DNA of 64,000 nt from NCBI RefSeq assembly GCF_004303025.1, contig NZ_PJQW01000015.1:1-64000 (forward strand), written 5' to 3'. Positions 1 to 9,871 of this stretch are shown piece after piece. The stretch is from Flavobacterium sp. J27 (GTDB taxonomy: Bacteria; Bacteroidota; Bacteroidia; Flavobacteriales; Flavobacteriaceae). The notes beneath the pieces are model-generated. The model made no database searches. It had not been told where the DNA came from and saw only the letters and a list, made by a program, of their open reading frames with translations. A program made the position numbers and the translations under genes. Position 1 is the first letter of the stretch, and each line of letters begins with the position of its first letter.

Positions 1-80
1 GCGCTTTTCTTCTTTGTTTGCTAGTCTATTCATAATAAGTCGATTTTGTGTCAACTTATTTCAGGACGGGACAATCATGT

Positions 81-114
81 AAAAAAAAGCTCCAATTTTA
101 TTGGGGCTTTTTTT
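81..114. terminator. bidirectional rho-independent terminator
   Basis: The hairpin AGCTCCAAT-TTT-ATTGGGGCT (one G-T wobble) is flanked by A-runs on the left and T-runs on the right, so it can end transcription in both directions. It overlaps the stop codon of the minus-strand secreted protein that starts at 778. Confidence 0.8.
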
Positions 115-778
115 ATCGAACTTGTTGAATGGTAAAAAAGCAATCTTCACTAGTACCTAAAATAGAAACAGAAAGAAGGTCACTAACAATTTCGAAAATG
201 ATAGTATCACCAGTTGTCATTTCTATCAAAGACTCTACTTGTCTTACTGGAGGAGTTACATTCGTAGAAAGTACACTTATATTTGCAAAACTATTTCTGT
301 TTACTACTGTACCGTTTTTAGATATGGCTACACCAAAATTTGTCGCTACTCCTACAGTTGAATTCGATTTAATCTGAACTTTAACTGCATAAATACCATC
401 TTGTTTTGCCGTAAAAGTATTAGTAGCTGTATTAAATTCGGTATTAGCATCAAATTGAATAAAATCAAAAGGGATTTTAACTCTATTGGAAAGTAGATTT
501 AAGCTAACTAATGAAGTACTCGAAAACTGTCCTTTAATAACTGTCTTAAGATAACTGTTTACAACTGTTTTTGAAGAAACACGTTTAGAGTTTCCTATAT
601 TATCCACTACAATGATAGAATCTTTTGCAGCCGTTAAATTAGTTGTTAATGTCGTACTTCTAATTCTTAAATCACCATTAATATCTAATGTACTTGTGGG
701 ATTTGTAGTTTCTATCCCCACTTGGGCATACAGGCAAGTAGTAAGTAGAAAACTCACTAATAGTGTAAAATTTTTCAT
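113..778 (-). CDS. secreted protein with C1q/TNF-like C-terminal domain
   Basis: About 221 residues from the ATG at 778. The upstream in-frame extension is rejected because MKNFTLLVSF... at 778 begins a clear signal peptide ending ...CLYAQ. The mature start carries the VGIETTNPTSTLDINGDLRI pattern common in Bacteroidota surface and fibre-like proteins. The last ~140 residues look like a C1q/TNF jelly roll: FDANTEFNTATNTFTAKQDG, then GIYAVKV and a GVAISKNG strand-turn. It probably acts outside the cell or on the surface; ligand and function are unknown. It stands alone, ends in the terminator at 81-114, and is divergent from the glycogen operon. The C1q assignment rests on pattern only. Confidence 0.72.
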   Translation of the reverse strand: MKNFTLLVSFLLTTCLYAQVGIETTNPTSTLDINGDLRIRSTTLTTNLTAAKDSIIVVDNIGNSKRVSSKTVVNSYLKTVIKGQFSSTSLVSLNLLSNRVKIPFDFIQFDANTEFNTATNTFTAKQDGIYAVKVQIKSNSTVGVATNFGVAISKNGTVVNRNSFANISVLSTNVTPPVRQVESLIEMTTGDTIIFEIVSDLLSVSILGTSEDCFFTIQQVR

Positions 779-1077
779 GTTTTTGTGCTTTAGATTGTTT
801 CCTATAAAAGTAAAACACACGGGTGTTAATTTATTACATTTTTATTGTGTAAAATGTTAATTTATAATGGTTTAGGTTTGTAGTGGTTATAGGATAATAA
901 TGGAGAAATTGGAAGGCTTTTCTTAACAAAAAATAAGAGGTATTGTTAAAATTAATCAAATAATAACATATTGCTAAAATTTAAGCTTATAAAACACTTT
1001 TTTAGCAATAAAAAGAGCTATTTATTTTCTTTTTCTTAACTAGTTTTATGTGAAAAAATTGTAATTTAACAAAAAAA

Positions 1078-2484
1078 ATGGCAATAATTCATATAGCATC
1101 TGAATGTTTTTCAATTGCAAAAGTGGGAGGTTTAGCAGATGTAGTAGGTGCTTTACCGAAATATCAAAATCAAAATAATCAAGAGGCAATGGTTATTATG
1201 CCTTTTTATAATGTGCCGTTTACTCAAAATAATCAGTTTACTACTGTATTTGATGGTGAAGTTCCTTTATATGGTAAAAATTATACTTTTGAAATTTTAA
1301 GTCTTTTAGACGATATTGGTTTTCCAATATATTTTGTAGCCATACCTGAACTTTTGTTTACAGAATATGTTTATTCACAGGATGATACCTTGCGTTTTTT
1401 AGCTTTTCAAATAGCCGTTTTAAAATGGATGATAACTTGGGAAAATCAACCCGATATTATTCATGTGCACGATCATCATACTGGATTAATACCCTTTATG
1501 ATGACACAATCCTATCAATTTGAAAGTTTGAAAATGATTCCTACTGTTTTTACCATTCATAACGCACAATATCAAGGTTGGTTTTCACATGATAAAGTAG
1601 GATTGTTGCCCAAATTTGATTTTTCAAAAGTAGGTTTACTAGATTGGAATGGGGTAATCAATCCGATGGCTGCAGCTATAAAATGCGCTTGGGCGGTTAC
1701 TACTGTTTCTCCTTCCTATATGAAGGAATTACAAATTATAGCTAATGGCTTGGAAAATTTATTAGCTCATGAAAAAAATAAATGTGTTGGTATTTTAAAT
1801 GGAATTGATGTTGAGGTTTGGAATCCAGAAACCGATGCTTTTTTGAAGAAAAATTATAAAAAAACAAATCTTGTTACTGGAAAAAAAGCCAATAAAAATT
1901 GGTTATGTGAACAGTATAATCTAGATAAGGATAAACCTTTAATCGTTTTTATTGGAAGATTTGTGCATGATAAAGGGTGTGATTTGTTTGGGATGCTTTT
2001 TTCTGAGTTTTTACTTGAGTTAAATATTTCTGTTTTAATCCTAGGTTCAGGTGATGTAGCTATCCAAAATGAATTAGAAGGTTTAAATACTGTTTTTTCA
2101 GGAAAATATAAATATGTTTCAGGTTATAACGAAGCATTGTCTCATATTATGTATGCTGGGGCAGATTTCCTACTAATGCCCTCTCGTGTTGAACCTTGCG
2201 GCTTAAATCAAATGTATGCCCTTCGTTACGGAACAATTCCGATAGTCAATAAAGTGGGTGGTTTAAAAGATACGGTTGTCGATTTTAAAGAACACAATGG
2301 TTTTGGAATTGTAATGAATGAATGTACTATATTAGAAATGAAAAAAGCAATTGTAAATGCCTCTGATATATATGCTAATCCTATCCTGTTTAAAACCACA
2401 AAGAATCAAATCATGAAAATAGATCATTCTTGGTTAGCTTCTGCAAAAGAATACCAACAACTATATAAAAAACTAAAAATGTAA
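1078..2484 (+). CDS. glgA: glycogen synthase (ADP-glucose type, GT5)
   Basis: 468 residues, the usual GlgA length. It transfers glucose from ADP-glucose to the growing alpha-1,4-glucan in the cytoplasm. The N-terminal Rossmann half has the nucleotide-sugar motif KVGGLADVVGALPK at residues ~16-29. The C-terminal half has the GT-B signature SRVEPCGLNQMYALRYGTIP (~375-394). HDHHTGLIP and TIHNAQYQGWF are also typical. It is the first gene of glgA-glgC-glgB-GH31, with 3 bp to glgC. The 299 bp upstream are very AT-rich, and no clear TAnnTTTG promoter was found there. Confidence 0.95.
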   Translation: MAIIHIASECFSIAKVGGLADVVGALPKYQNQNNQEAMVIMPFYNVPFTQNNQFTTVFDGEVPLYGKNYTFEILSLLDDIGFPIYFVAIPELLFTEYVYSQDDTLRFLAFQIAVLKWMITWENQPDIIHVHDHHTGLIPFMMTQSYQFESLKMIPTVFTIHNAQYQGWFSHDKVGLLPKFDFSKVGLLDWNGVINPMAAAIKCAWAVTTVSPSYMKELQIIANGLENLLAHEKNKCVGILNGIDVEVWNPETDAFLKKNYKKTNLVTGKKANKNWLCEQYNLDKDKPLIVFIGRFVHDKGCDLFGMLFSEFLLELNISVLILGSGDVAIQNELEGLNTVFSGKYKYVSGYNEALSHIMYAGADFLLMPSRVEPCGLNQMYALRYGTIPIVNKVGGLKDTVVDFKEHNGFGIVMNECTILEMKKAIVNASDIYANPILFKTTKNQIMKIDHSWLASAKEYQQLYKKLKM

Positions 2485-2487
2485 ATT

Positions 2488-3750
2488 ATGTTTTCAGAAA
2501 AAGTCTTATCGATTATTTTAGGAGGCGGACAGGGGTCTCGCTTGTATCCATTAACAGACAATAGGTCTAAACCAGCCGTTCCAATTGCTGGAGAATATCG
2601 TTTAGTGGATGTACCCATTTCAAATTGTATTAATTCTAATTTTAAACGCATTTTTGTCTTAACACAATTTAATTCGGCTTCTTTAAATAGACACATTAAG
2701 AATACATATCATTTTAGTTTTTTTAGTTCTGCATTTGTAGACGTTTTGGCCGCAGAACAAACACCGATGAGTCAAAAGTGGTTCCAAGGAACGGCCGATG
2801 CCGTAAGACAAAGTATGCATCATTTTGTGAAACATGATTTTGAGTATTTTTTAATTTTATCAGGAGACCAATTGTATCAAATGGATTTCCAATTAATGCT
2901 AGACAATCACATTGAAAATAAAGCTGAGATTTCAATAGCTACTATTCCAGTTAATGCCAAAGACGCTACAGGTTTTGGAATTATGAAGACAGATGAAAAC
3001 AATACCATTACTTCATTTATTGAAAAACCAGCCAAAGAATTACTTCCCGATTGGAAATCATCTGTGAGTGCTGAAATGGAAGAGAATGGAAGAGAGTATT
3101 TAGCCTCAATGGGGATTTATATTTTTAACCGAGAATTATTGGTTAAACTAATGGAAAATCCAGATACTATCGATTTTGGGAAAGAAATTATACCTCAATC
3201 TATTCATACCAATAAAGTGGTTAGTTATCAATTTGAAGGATATTGGACCGATATAGGAAATATTGAATCTTTTTTTGAAGCCAATTTAGGTTTGGCAGAC
3301 GATTTCCCGCAATTTGATTTATATAACAGAACTAAAAGAATTTATACTAATGCGAGAATGTTGCCTACTTCAAAAGTTTCAGGTACCCAAATGTTTAAAG
3401 CCGTTGTCGCTTCTGGTTGTATTATCAATGCAGAAAAAATAGAATATTCTGTGATTGGAATTCGCTCTAAAATTGAAAGTGGATCTATAGTGATTAATAC
3501 TTATATGATGGGAAGCGATTTTTATCAAGCTTTAGAAGATATATTAGATGAAGACATTGTTAATATGGGTATTGGGAAAAACTGTTATATTAAAAACGCT
3601 ATTTTAGATAAAAACTGTTGTATAGGAGATCACGTAAAGATAGAAGGGGGCTCGCATTTAGAGGATATTGATACACCTACATACACCGTTAGAGATGGCA
3701 TTGTTATTGTTAAAAAAGGAGCAATAATACCATCTAACTTTACAATATAA
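2488..3750 (+). CDS. glgC: glucose-1-phosphate adenylyltransferase
   Basis: 420 residues, normal for bacterial ADP-glucose pyrophosphorylase, which makes ADP-glucose from ATP and glucose-1-phosphate, the committed step of glycogen synthesis. The N-terminal nucleotidyltransferase has GGGQGSRLYPLTDNRSKPAVP at ~11-31, the substrate loop YFLILSGDQLYQMD (~120), FIEKPAK and EGYWTDIG. The C-terminal third is a left-handed beta-helix (NCYIKNAILDKNCCIGDHV). It is tightly packed between glgA (3 bp) and glgB (1 bp), so the three are cotranscribed and probably translationally coupled. Confidence 0.95.
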   Translation: MFSEKVLSIILGGGQGSRLYPLTDNRSKPAVPIAGEYRLVDVPISNCINSNFKRIFVLTQFNSASLNRHIKNTYHFSFFSSAFVDVLAAEQTPMSQKWFQGTADAVRQSMHHFVKHDFEYFLILSGDQLYQMDFQLMLDNHIENKAEISIATIPVNAKDATGFGIMKTDENNTITSFIEKPAKELLPDWKSSVSAEMEENGREYLASMGIYIFNRELLVKLMENPDTIDFGKEIIPQSIHTNKVVSYQFEGYWTDIGNIESFFEANLGLADDFPQFDLYNRTKRIYTNARMLPTSKVSGTQMFKAVVASGCIINAEKIEYSVIGIRSKIESGSIVINTYMMGSDFYQALEDILDEDIVNMGIGKNCYIKNAILDKNCCIGDHVKIEGGSHLEDIDTPTYTVRDGIVIVKKGAIIPSNFTI

Positions 3751-3751
3751 T

Positions 3752-5659
3752 ATGGGGAATGTTATTGCACATAGTCTCTTTACAGAGTTCGATATTAATT
3801 TATTTAAGGCTGGAAAACAATTTCGGTTGTATGAGAAATTAGGATCACATACGATTCATTTGAACGGACAAGAAGGAACTTATTTCGCTGTTTGGGCACC
3901 TAGTGCTTCTCGTGTTTCGGTTATAGGCGATTTTAATTATTGGAATGAAGAGGAACATCTTTTACATGTACGATGGGATTCTTCAGGCATCTGGGAAGGT
4001 TTTATTCCTTATGTGAGAAAAGGAACTGTTTATAAGTATGCTATTCAATCCAAAATAACATCTGAAAAAATAGAAAAAGCCGATCCTTTTGCCAAACGCT
4101 GTGAACACCCACCCAAAACAGGATCCATCGTTTGGAATGATGACTATGCTTGGCAAGATCAACATTGGATGCAGGAAAGATTTCATAAGAATAGTTTGCA
4201 AGCCCCATTTTCAGTCTATGAAGTGCATTTGACTTCTTGGAAACGAAAAGTAGAAGAAAATAGGTCTTTATCTTATTTTGAATTGGCAGAAGAATTAGTA
4301 CAATATGTAAAAAAAATGCATTTTACTCATGTTGAGTTTATGCCTATTATGGAATATCCTTATGATCCTTCTTGGGGATATCAAATTACAGGATATTTTG
4401 CGCCCACTTCAAGACTCGGTTATCCCGAAGAGTTAAAATATTTGATAGATGTTTTTCATCAAAACAGTATTGGTGTAATTTTAGATTGGGTGCCTTCTCA
4501 TTTTCCTGAAGATACGCATGGTTTAGGTAAATTTGACGGATCTTGTTTGTATGAACATCCTGATCTTAAAAAAGGATACCATCCCGATTGGAAAAGCTTA
4601 ATTTTTAATTATAGTAGAAATGAAGTAAGAGCTTTCTTAATTAGCAATGCTTTATTTTGGTTAGATCAATATCATGTAGATGGTCTACGAGTGGATGCGG
4701 TTGCTTCCATGATTTATTTGAATTATTCAAGAAAAGAAGGAGAATGGGAACCCAATATTTTTGGCGGAAATGAAAATTTGGAAGCCATCAGTTTTCTAAA
4801 GGAATTAAATGAAACTGTATATTTGAATTATCCCGATGTGCAAACCATTGCAGAAGAATCAACTGCTTTTCCCATGGTATCTAAACCTACTTCCATAGGT
4901 GGTTTAGGTTTTGGTATGAAATGGATGATGGGTTGGATGCATGATACCTTGCACTATTTTAATAAAGATACTATTTATCGAAAGTACCATCAAAATGAAA
5001 TCACTTTTAGTTTAACCTATGCTTTTAGTGAAAATTTTATGCTACCGTTATCTCACGATGAAGTAGTTTACGGAAAAAAATCAATCATAGGAAGAATACC
5101 TGGAGATGAATGGCAACGATTTGCTAATCTGCGCTTACTGTATGGTTATATGTTTACGCATCCAGGTACTAAACTCTTATTTATGGGTAACGAAATAGGC
5201 CAATATGAAGAATGGGATTTTCAAAGTAGTTTAGATTGGAATTTATTATCCTATTTCCCACATATTAATATCCAACAGTTTGTTTCAGATGTAAATCTCT
5301 TATATAAAGAAAATAAAGCACTTTATGAAAAACAATTTTCACAAGAGGGTTTTGAATGGATTAGTTATGATGATACAGAAAATAGCGTAATGTCTTATTA
5401 CAGAAAAGGAGAGAATAAAGAGGATACATTATTAATTATTTGTAATTTTTCTACCAATGCTCTTCATAAGTATAGAATAGGGGTATATAAAGAAGGAATA
5501 TTAGAAGAGATTTTCAATAGTGATGCTTCAAAATATGGTGGAAGTAATGTAATAAATGAGAATCCAATTCCTGTAGAAAGTAGTTTCTATCATAATCAAA
5601 CGTTTTCGTTCATAACTTCTTTGCCTCCATTAGGAATTTCCGTATATAAGTATAAATAA
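3752..5659 (+). CDS. glgB: 1,4-alpha-glucan branching enzyme (GH13_9)
   Basis: 635 residues. It introduces alpha-1,6 branches into glycogen. An N-terminal CBM48 domain (YFAVWAPSASRVSVIGDFNYW, ~46-66) precedes the GH13 barrel. The nucleophile is Asp315 in GLRVDAVASM, the acid/base Glu368 in TIAEEST, and LPLSHDEVVYGKKS supplies the third acidic residue. A C-terminal all-beta domain ends the protein. It lacks the extra N1 domain of longer GlgBs such as the E. coli enzyme, as is usual for short forms. The start follows the glgC stop after one base. Confidence 0.95.
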   Translation: MGNVIAHSLFTEFDINLFKAGKQFRLYEKLGSHTIHLNGQEGTYFAVWAPSASRVSVIGDFNYWNEEEHLLHVRWDSSGIWEGFIPYVRKGTVYKYAIQSKITSEKIEKADPFAKRCEHPPKTGSIVWNDDYAWQDQHWMQERFHKNSLQAPFSVYEVHLTSWKRKVEENRSLSYFELAEELVQYVKKMHFTHVEFMPIMEYPYDPSWGYQITGYFAPTSRLGYPEELKYLIDVFHQNSIGVILDWVPSHFPEDTHGLGKFDGSCLYEHPDLKKGYHPDWKSLIFNYSRNEVRAFLISNALFWLDQYHVDGLRVDAVASMIYLNYSRKEGEWEPNIFGGNENLEAISFLKELNETVYLNYPDVQTIAEESTAFPMVSKPTSIGGLGFGMKWMMGWMHDTLHYFNKDTIYRKYHQNEITFSLTYAFSENFMLPLSHDEVVYGKKSIIGRIPGDEWQRFANLRLLYGYMFTHPGTKLLFMGNEIGQYEEWDFQSSLDWNLLSYFPHINIQQFVSDVNLLYKENKALYEKQFSQEGFEWISYDDTENSVMSYYRKGENKEDTLLIICNFSTNALHKYRIGVYKEGILEEIFNSDASKYGGSNVINENPIPVESSFYHNQTFSFITSLPPLGISVYKYK

Positions 5660-5706
5660 TTTGTTATTTTAGAGGATATTAATAAAAGATTGTAAAAAAG
5701 TAAGTT

Positions 5707-8127
5707 ATGATTTTAAATACAGAGTTAGAATATAAAGGAAATCTTTTTCCAGATAAAATAGTTTCCTTTAAAAAAGATGTTGATAAAATTTACTTTTATA
5801 CAGCAAATAATGTAGTATTACAAGTTACCGTTTTGCGAGATAGTGTACTTCGGTTTCGGTTCACTACTGTTGGTTCTTTTAGTAGAGATTTTTCCTATGC
5901 AATTTCGCCTAGTGCCAGTAGAGGATATAATCAATTAGAGATAACAGAAACTACTGAAAGTTATGAAATTAGCACTTCAAAAATAATCTGTGTTATTTCT
6001 AAAAAAGATTTAAAAACGGTATTGTATGATGCTGTCGATAAAACCTTAATTTGTCAGGACGAATTAGGATTTCACTGGGAAGAAAGTTATGAATTGGGTG
6101 GTGATATTGTGAAAATGTCCAAACATTCGGAAACCAGTGAGAGTTTTTATGGTTTAGGTGACAAGCCCTGTCAAAATAATTTAAAAGGAAAACGTTTTGA
6201 AAATTGGGTAACCGATTCCTATGCGTTTGGAAAAGATACTGATCCAATTTATAAAGCGATTCCGTTTTACATTGGTTTACACTCTAAAAAATCCTACGGC
6301 ATTTTCTTTGATAATACCTTTAAAACCTATTTCGATTTTTGCCATGAAAGAAGAAGTGTAACCAGCTTTTGGGCTATGGGTGGCGAAATGAATTACTACT
6401 TTATTTATGGTCCTGAAATGAATGATGTAATTGCTAATTATACCGATTTAACAGGTCGTCCTAAACATTTGCCACCCTTATGGGCATTAGGTTATCATCA
6501 ATGTAAATGGAGCTATTTTCCAGAATCTAAAGTAAAGGAGGTAACTCAAAAATTTAGAGATCTCAAAATTCCTTGTGATGCCATTTACCTCGATATCGAT
6601 TATATGGATGGTTTTCGTTGTTTTACATGGAATAAAGATTATTTTCCAGACCCTAAACGTATGGTGGCTGAATTAGCTGAAGACGGCTTTAAAACCATTG
6701 TTATTATTGATCCTGGTATAAAAATTGATCCCGATTATTGGGTGTTTCAAGAAGGATTAGAAAACAAATATTTTTGCAAACGGGCAGACGGACCTTATGT
6801 AAAAGGAAAAGTTTGGCCAGGAGAATGTTATTTTCCCGATTTTACCAATCCAAAGGTAAGAGAATGGTGGGCCGAATTATTCAAAGAATTAATAGAAGAA
6901 ATAGGAGTAAAAGGGGTTTGGAACGACATGAATGAACCTGCTGTTATGGATGTGCCTAATAAATCGTTTCCAGATGATGTAAGACATAACTATGACGGGT
7001 CCAATTGCAGTCATAGAAAAGCACACAACGTATACGGCATGCAAATGGCTCGTGCTACTTATCACGGATTGAAAAAATTTTCGTATCCGAAGCGTCCCTT
7101 TGTAATTACTCGGGCTGCTTACTCTGGAACACAACGCTATACTTCAACTTGGACAGGCGATAATGTAGCAACTTGGGAACATTTACAAATTGCCAATGCG
7201 CAAGCCCAGCGAATGAGTCTTTCTGGTTTTTCATTTGTAGGTTCCGATATTGGAGGTTTTGCAGAACAACCGAATGGTGAATTATACGCAAGATGGATAC
7301 AATTAGGCGTATTTCATCCATTTTGTAGAACCCATTCCTCAGGGGATCATGGAGATCAAGAACCGTATGCTTTTGGAACTAATATTACAGACATCGTTCG
7401 CAAATTTATAGAAATTCGGTATCAATTATTACCCTATTTATATACCGCTTTTTGGAAATATATTGAAGAAGGAGTGCCTATTATTAAATCCTTAGTAGTT
7501 TATGATCAAGAAGATCAACAAACCTATTTCAGAAACGATGAGTTTATCTATGGAGATAGCATTTTAATTTGTCCTATTATCGAACCCAATTCAAAAGGGA
7601 GAAGAATGTATTTTCCTAAAGGAAAATGGTATAATTTCTTTACCAACGAATTAGTTGAAGGCGGTGAGGAAAAATGGGTAGATGCCGATATAGATACCTT
7701 ACCCGTTTTTGTAAAAGAAGGAGCTATTATTCCAAAATATCCAATACAACAATATGTAGGTGAAAAAGAAATTACCGAATTAAAAATTGATGTCTATTAT
7801 AAACTAGGGAAAGAATCTTCCATGGTTTATGAAGATGGGCAAGATGGTTACGATTATATGAAAGGGCGTTATAGTATTCGCAATTTCAATGTGGTAGGAA
7901 AAGAAGAAGTATTAATTATTCAGCAATTTAAATCGGGTAAATTTACTACCTCTTATGAAATTATTGAATTGAATATTATTGGTTTGCCTTTTGAAAAAGG
8001 AATCGTAGAAGTAGACAGCGAAATCATCGATTATTCAGCTATTCAATCTAATATTGTAAAAGCCAGAAAAGATTTTACTGAAATCAGAATTTATAACAAA
8101 TACTGTGAAATTCCTTTGAAAGACTAA
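5707..8127 (+). CDS. alpha-glucosidase, glycoside hydrolase family 31
   Basis: 806 residues, no signal peptide, hence cytoplasmic. An N-terminal beta-sandwich is followed by a GH31 barrel. The nucleophile is Asp407 in WNDMNEPA and the likely acid/base is Asp485 in TWTGDN; GSDIGGF and HSSGDHGDQEPYAFG are further family motifs. The C-terminal beta domains resemble DUF5110. It follows glgB by 47 bp and is probably in the same operon, which suggests a role in trimming or recycling stored glucan or maltodextrin. Exact linkage specificity cannot be read from the sequence. Confidence 0.9.
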   Translation: MILNTELEYKGNLFPDKIVSFKKDVDKIYFYTANNVVLQVTVLRDSVLRFRFTTVGSFSRDFSYAISPSASRGYNQLEITETTESYEISTSKIICVISKKDLKTVLYDAVDKTLICQDELGFHWEESYELGGDIVKMSKHSETSESFYGLGDKPCQNNLKGKRFENWVTDSYAFGKDTDPIYKAIPFYIGLHSKKSYGIFFDNTFKTYFDFCHERRSVTSFWAMGGEMNYYFIYGPEMNDVIANYTDLTGRPKHLPPLWALGYHQCKWSYFPESKVKEVTQKFRDLKIPCDAIYLDIDYMDGFRCFTWNKDYFPDPKRMVAELAEDGFKTIVIIDPGIKIDPDYWVFQEGLENKYFCKRADGPYVKGKVWPGECYFPDFTNPKVREWWAELFKELIEEIGVKGVWNDMNEPAVMDVPNKSFPDDVRHNYDGSNCSHRKAHNVYGMQMARATYHGLKKFSYPKRPFVITRAAYSGTQRYTSTWTGDNVATWEHLQIANAQAQRMSLSGFSFVGSDIGGFAEQPNGELYARWIQLGVFHPFCRTHSSGDHGDQEPYAFGTNITDIVRKFIEIRYQLLPYLYTAFWKYIEEGVPIIKSLVVYDQEDQQTYFRNDEFIYGDSILICPIIEPNSKGRRMYFPKGKWYNFFTNELVEGGEEKWVDADIDTLPVFVKEGAIIPKYPIQQYVGEKEITELKIDVYYKLGKESSMVYEDGQDGYDYMKGRYSIRNFNVVGKEEVLIIQQFKSGKFTTSYEIIELNIIGLPFEKGIVEVDSEIIDYSAIQSNIVKARKDFTEIRIYNKYCEIPLKD

Positions 8128-8174
8128 ATAAATTATGTTATAATGTTTAAAAAAAATGATTTAAAAATATAGTT

Positions 8175-8740
8175 ATGGTACTCTTTTTTTATGTCGTAGC
8201 TTTTAGTCAGAGTAACATTAATAGGGGATAGTTTATCTGGAAAGTTGTCAGGAGATTTAAATTCAAAAATGAGATCAGGACAAACTTTTTTAATGCTGTA
8301 TCCAAAAAAAGAAGATATATTAACAGATAGTTTAGGTAATTTTACAATTGAAAGTCTAGCTACAGGTAACTATTACTTATTAGCTACTGAATAAATATAA
8401 TGAAAAAGAGAAAATATTTTTTCAAATTGATTCAAGCTCTATTACAAATTTTGAATATAAAGTTAAGATTGATTGTTCATTTTTAAGCAAAGAATAAGCT
8501 TTCGCATATATTAAAGAAGAATGCCTAAACTTGATAGTGTCATATGATTCCTCATTATATAGACAAGAAATTTTAGAGAAAAAATATCATTTTAAATATA
8601 ATTCTTTAGGATGTATGGTTTATTTAGTTGGTTGTGCAAAGTTGTACAATGATGCAATTTTTAAATATTTAGATAGTAAATATGGAAAAAAATGGCGAAC
8701 AGAAATTAGGAACGATGTAATTGGTCTTCAATTAGAATAA
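8175..8740 (+). pseudogene. decayed secreted protein gene (two frameshifts, one stop)
   Basis: Coding fragments can be joined into one protein. MVLFFYVVAFSQ (signal peptide, ATG 8175) is followed after a frameshift near 8212 by VTLIGDSLSGKLSGDLNS ... GNFTIESLATGNYYLLA, which looks like a carboxypeptidase-regulatory/SdrD-B beta domain. A second frameshift near 8386-8392 leads to LNKYNEKEKIFFQIDSSS ... FLSKE. An in-frame TAA at 8496-8498 is followed in the same frame by AFAYIKEECLNLIVSYDSS and the rest up to 8740. Without these lesions it would be a secreted protein of ~185 residues. The 69-codon open frame at 8531-8740 is only its tail. Confidence 0.7.
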
Positions 8741-8748
8741 ATTTCACC

Positions 8749-9297
8749 ATGAACGTTTTAATTTATAAAATTGGAATCTTTTTTTTTATTTTGTTTTATA
8801 ATGTTATCCTGTCTCAGGAACAAATATATACATCAAGAAAAGGATTAAAGTTTTTTCCATCTCATTTAGAAATTGTTGTAACTGTTTCTAATGAAACAAT
8901 TAAATATGAACTGTTTAATCATTGGTATTCAAATTCCTATGTGCAACTAAGGGAAGTTGTTGTTCCTTTAGATAGTTTAACTAAGTTTAATAAAGAAAAC
9001 GAAACCATAAAAATCAAATTTGAAAAAAATAAGATTAAAATTGTAGACAAGAAATATAAGGTTTCTAAAAAAATGAAACACACTGCTTTATGTACTTCAT
9101 TAGATGTCATGAGGAAAATATCGTATGCATATGAAATCTCAAAAGCATATAAAAATATCGGACATTTTGTACTTTATACAACATTTGATCTTAAATTATC
9201 AGAAACCGATTTTAAAATAAAAGTTGATGAGAATTTAAAAGAAATACTTGAAAGAGATAATTCACGAAACCGTTTACTTTTAAATAATAAATTATAA
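8749..9297 (+). CDS. secreted hypothetical protein
   Basis: 182 residues with a signal peptide (KIGIFFFILFYNVILSQEQ). The mature part is Lys-rich and looks like alternating strands; no catalytic motif was recognised. It lies 8 bp after the decayed gene at 8175-8740 and may have been its operon partner. Family not recognised. Confidence 0.65.
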   Translation: MNVLIYKIGIFFFILFYNVILSQEQIYTSRKGLKFFPSHLEIVVTVSNETIKYELFNHWYSNSYVQLREVVVPLDSLTKFNKENETIKIKFEKNKIKIVDKKYKVSKKMKHTALCTSLDVMRKISYAYEISKAYKNIGHFVLYTTFDLKLSETDFKIKVDENLKEILERDNSRNRLLLNNKL

Positions 9298-9326
9298 TTA
9301 AATTTAGAGAGTCAAATTGATTTTTA

Positions 9327-9686
9327 ATGGCTTTTAATGAAAATACAATTCAAAGAATAAGATATTTCTTCCAAGAAAAAAACGTAAACTTTTACGAAAA
9401 GAAAATGTTTAGCGGTATTTGTTTCATGGTAGAGGATAAGATGTGTTGTTGTAATCATATTGATAAAAAATATGAGGAGGATTTTTTATTATGCAGAATA
9501 GGTGAAGAAGCTTATTCTAAAGCTTTAGAAAGCGAGTATGTTATTCCTATGGAATTTACTGGTAAAGCGATGAAAGGATATGTTTATGTTACAGAAAATG
9601 GGTTTTTAAAAACGAAAGATTTACATTATTGGCTACAACTCTGTTTGGATTTTAATCCTATGGCGAAATCAAGTAAGAAAAAATAA
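9327..9686 (+). CDS. TfoX/Sxy N-terminal-domain protein
   Basis: 119 residues matching the TfoX N-terminal domain pattern: KKMFSGICFMVEDKMCCC (~27-44), a ...DFLLCRIGEEAY strand-helix, MEFTGKAMKGYVYV (~76-89) and a WLQLCLDFN helix. The family includes small single-domain proteins of unclear role; Sxy/TfoX itself is a competence regulator in gammaproteobacteria, but that function should not be assumed here. Single gene followed by the terminator at 9800-9829. Confidence 0.78.
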   Translation: MAFNENTIQRIRYFFQEKNVNFYEKKMFSGICFMVEDKMCCCNHIDKKYEEDFLLCRIGEEAYSKALESEYVIPMEFTGKAMKGYVYVTENGFLKTKDLHYWLQLCLDFNPMAKSSKKK

Positions 9687-9799
9687 ATGACATTTCTAAA
9701 AATTGTATTTCAGAATATATTTACTTCCTAATAAACGTTTTTCATATTAAGGATAACTAATAAAATACAAAACGAAATAAGTTAATTAAATGATAAAAC

Positions 9800-9829
9800 T
9801 GCTCTAGAATGTCTGGAGCATTTTTTTAT
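9800..9829 (+). terminator. rho-independent terminator
   Basis: Stem TGCTCTAGA / TCTGGAGCA with a 3-base loop (ATG) and a following run of seven T. It lies between the TfoX-like gene and the Crp/Fnr regulator. Confidence 0.75.
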
Positions 9830-9871
9830 TGTAATAATATCAGTATTTTTGATATACTAAAATAATTGCTA

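Noticed and set aside
1..80. Possible end of a gene at the left edge
   Set aside because: No frame with coding character could be supported in the first 80 bases.
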